Assembly: GCA_009776385.1 (NCBI GenBank)
Contig: WRFT01000080.1
Span: 1 to 7,939 of the forward strand
DNA from: Clostridia bacterium
GTDB lineage: Bacteria > Bacillota > Clostridia > Christensenellales > Aristaeellaceae
Length of the DNA stretch: 7,939 nucleotides
Reading direction: 5' to 3'
Part shown: positions 6,712 to 7,939 of the stretch, in pieces
How the letters are laid out: each line of letters opens with the position of its first letter
Position numbering within the stretch: the first letter of the stretch is position 1
The notes under the pieces: model-generated
Database searches by the model: none
The model's input: the letters and a program-made list of their open reading frames with translations, nothing else
What the model was told of the DNA's origin: nothing
Translations under genes and position numbers: made by a program

Positions 6712-7939
6712 CTGGCCAAGGAAAAGACGCCGCTCGCCTCACTGGAAGTGACTATCATTCAAACGACTTACCGCAATGAGGAGAACGGCTACACCGTGCT
6801 GCAAACACGCGGCGGTAAGGAGTATATTACAGTTGTGGGCAACTTGCCGGAATTATCACCCGGTGAGCAGGTGGTCTTCACGGGCTGCTATATCGAACAT
6901 CCCCAGTACGGCACGCAATGGAAGGCGGATTCTTTCCAAATCCTTAAACCCACGACACTGCTGGGTATAGAGCGTTATCTGGCCTCCGGGCTCATCAAGG
7001 GCGTCGGCGCGTCAACGGCCAGACTTATTATAGATCATTTTGGCCTGGATACATTAGATGTTATGACTAACGAACCCGAACGGCTCAGCGAAATACCAAA
7101 AATCGGAAAAAAACGCGCCAAGCAAATAGCGGACCGTTTTATGGAACAGGAATTATCACGCCAAGCCATTGTTTTTTTACAAAGCTATGGCATACCTATT
7201 GTCTATGCGGTAAAGATAACCAAACTTTACGCAGACCGCGCGCCGCAAATCATTCGCGAGAACCCGTATCGTCTCATCGACGATATTGACGGAATCGGGT
7301 TCTTAACGGCGGATCGTATCGCTTTATCCCTCGGCGTGGCGGGAGATAATCCTGCTCGCGTCAGTTCCGCCATCAAGTATATTTTAAGGGATGCCGCGCA
7401 AACGAACGGCCATGTGTTTCTGCCGGAAGAATTGTTAATATCCTCGGCGTCCCGTCTGCTACGTGTGCCTGCCGAAACGGTGGAACATGAACTGGCCAGC
7501 ATGCTGCTCTACCATGAGCTTGTTGTGTCTGTAAACGAGAATGGCACGAAGGATATCTATTTAACGTACTATCATCATGCCGAGGCCGAGGTGGCCAGGC
7601 GCTTGGCGGAGTTATCGCTTCCTTCAACGTCGGTTCCCGATAATTTTGACGCGGTAATCAACCGTTTTGAAGCGGATCAGTGCATCACACTCAGCGCCAT
7701 GCAAAGGACAGCGGCGCTGATTGCCGCTCAAAATGGCGTTACGGTCATCACGGGCGGCCCCGGAACGGGGAAAACGACATTGATCAACTGCTTGATTCGC
7801 CTATTAAAATACGAAGATCCCGTTCTTTGCGCCCCCACCGGCCGCGCTGCTAAACGGATGGCGGACGCGTCGGGCATGGAAGCCAAAACGATACACCGGC
7901 TCTTGGAATTCAACGGAGAAGCGGGCATGTTTGCCCGCA
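6712..7939 (+). CDS. recD2: RecD2-type ATP-dependent DNA helicase (5' part, runs off the window)
   Basis: This is the first ~409 codons of a superfamily 1B 5'-to-3' DNA helicase found in bacteria, where it works in repair and replication-fork maintenance without RecBC. The family is usually ~730-800 residues, so about half is missing. Numbered from CTG 6712, the N-terminal OB-like domain includes NEENGYTVLQ, a RecD2 hallmark. Helix-hairpin-helix segments follow (~94-115 LIKGVGAST, ~125-140 LSEIPKIGKKRAKQ, ~188-205 LIDDIDGIGFLTADRI). Motif I is GGPGTGKTT (from 348) and motif Ia is CAPTGRAAKRM followed by TIHRLLEF. No frameshift or stop is seen to the window edge. The start is uncertain: there is no ATG or TTG near the N-terminus, CTG 6712 fits the SD, and GTG 6748 has no SD and would begin inside the first strand of the OB-like domain. 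It is in the same frame as the upstream gene, separated by that gene's TGA. Confidence 0.93.
   Translation, partial: MAKEKTPLASLEVTIIQTTYRNEENGYTVLQTRGGKEYITVVGNLPELSPGEQVVFTGCYIEHPQYGTQWKADSFQILKPTTLLGIERYLASGLIKGVGASTARLIIDHFGLDTLDVMTNEPERLSEIPKIGKKRAKQIADRFMEQELSRQAIVFLQSYGIPIVYAVKITKLYADRAPQIIRENPYRLIDDIDGIGFLTADRIALSLGVAGDNPARVSSAIKYILRDAAQTNGHVFLPEELLISSASRLLRVPAETVEHELASMLLYHELVVSVNENGTKDIYLTYYHHAEAEVARRLAELSLPSTSVPDNFDAVINRFEADQCITLSAMQRTAALIAAQNGVTVITGGPGTGKTTLINCLIRLLKYEDPVLCAPTGRAAKRMADASGMEAKTIHRLLEFNGEAGMFAR

Noticed and set aside
1..7939. Search for tRNA, riboswitch, CRISPR array, insertion sequence or attachment site.
   Set aside because: Nearly every base is coding, gene gaps are 3 to 63 bases, and no direct-repeat array or transposase is visible.

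Overview
The window comes from a Bacillota (Firmicutes) chromosome, most likely a moderately GC-rich member of the Clostridia. The evidence is the conserved order plsX–acpP–rnc–smc–ftsY, strong Shine-Dalgarno (SD) sites, a FtsY with almost no acidic N-terminal extension, and a RecD2-type helicase. This placement is inferred from gene order and protein character, not from a database search. All genes lie on the + strand and are tightly packed. I see no promoter, intrinsic terminator, RNA gene, mobile element or CRISPR array, so the stretch reads as the middle of one long operon.

Layout: the 3' end of plsX (1-143), acpP (147-371), a 63-base spacer with small GNRA-loop hairpins (372-434), rnc (about 435-1118), smc (1115-4681, overlapping rnc by 4 bases), ftsY (about 4697-5605), a membrane-anchored peptidoglycan-binding VanY/LdcB-type carboxypeptidase (5623-6705), and the first half of recD2 (about 6712 to the window edge). 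No stretch longer than 300 bases lacks a gene.

Functionally, PlsX and ACP belong to fatty-acid and phospholipid synthesis. RNase III processes double-stranded RNA, SMC compacts and segregates the chromosome, and FtsY is the receptor that brings SRP-bound ribosomes to the membrane. The carboxypeptidase trims wall peptides and RecD2 acts in DNA repair. These are mostly housekeeping genes, and I found no convincing new biological system.

The most interesting points are at gene starts. ftsY has a perfect nine-base SD, but no ATG, GTG or TTG in its frame at the right distance; an ACG sits there instead. recD2 similarly has a purine-rich SD followed at normal spacing only by an in-frame CTG. Either non-standard start codons are used or single-base errors are present. 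The acpP–rnc spacer hairpins could affect rnc translation or mRNA processing.
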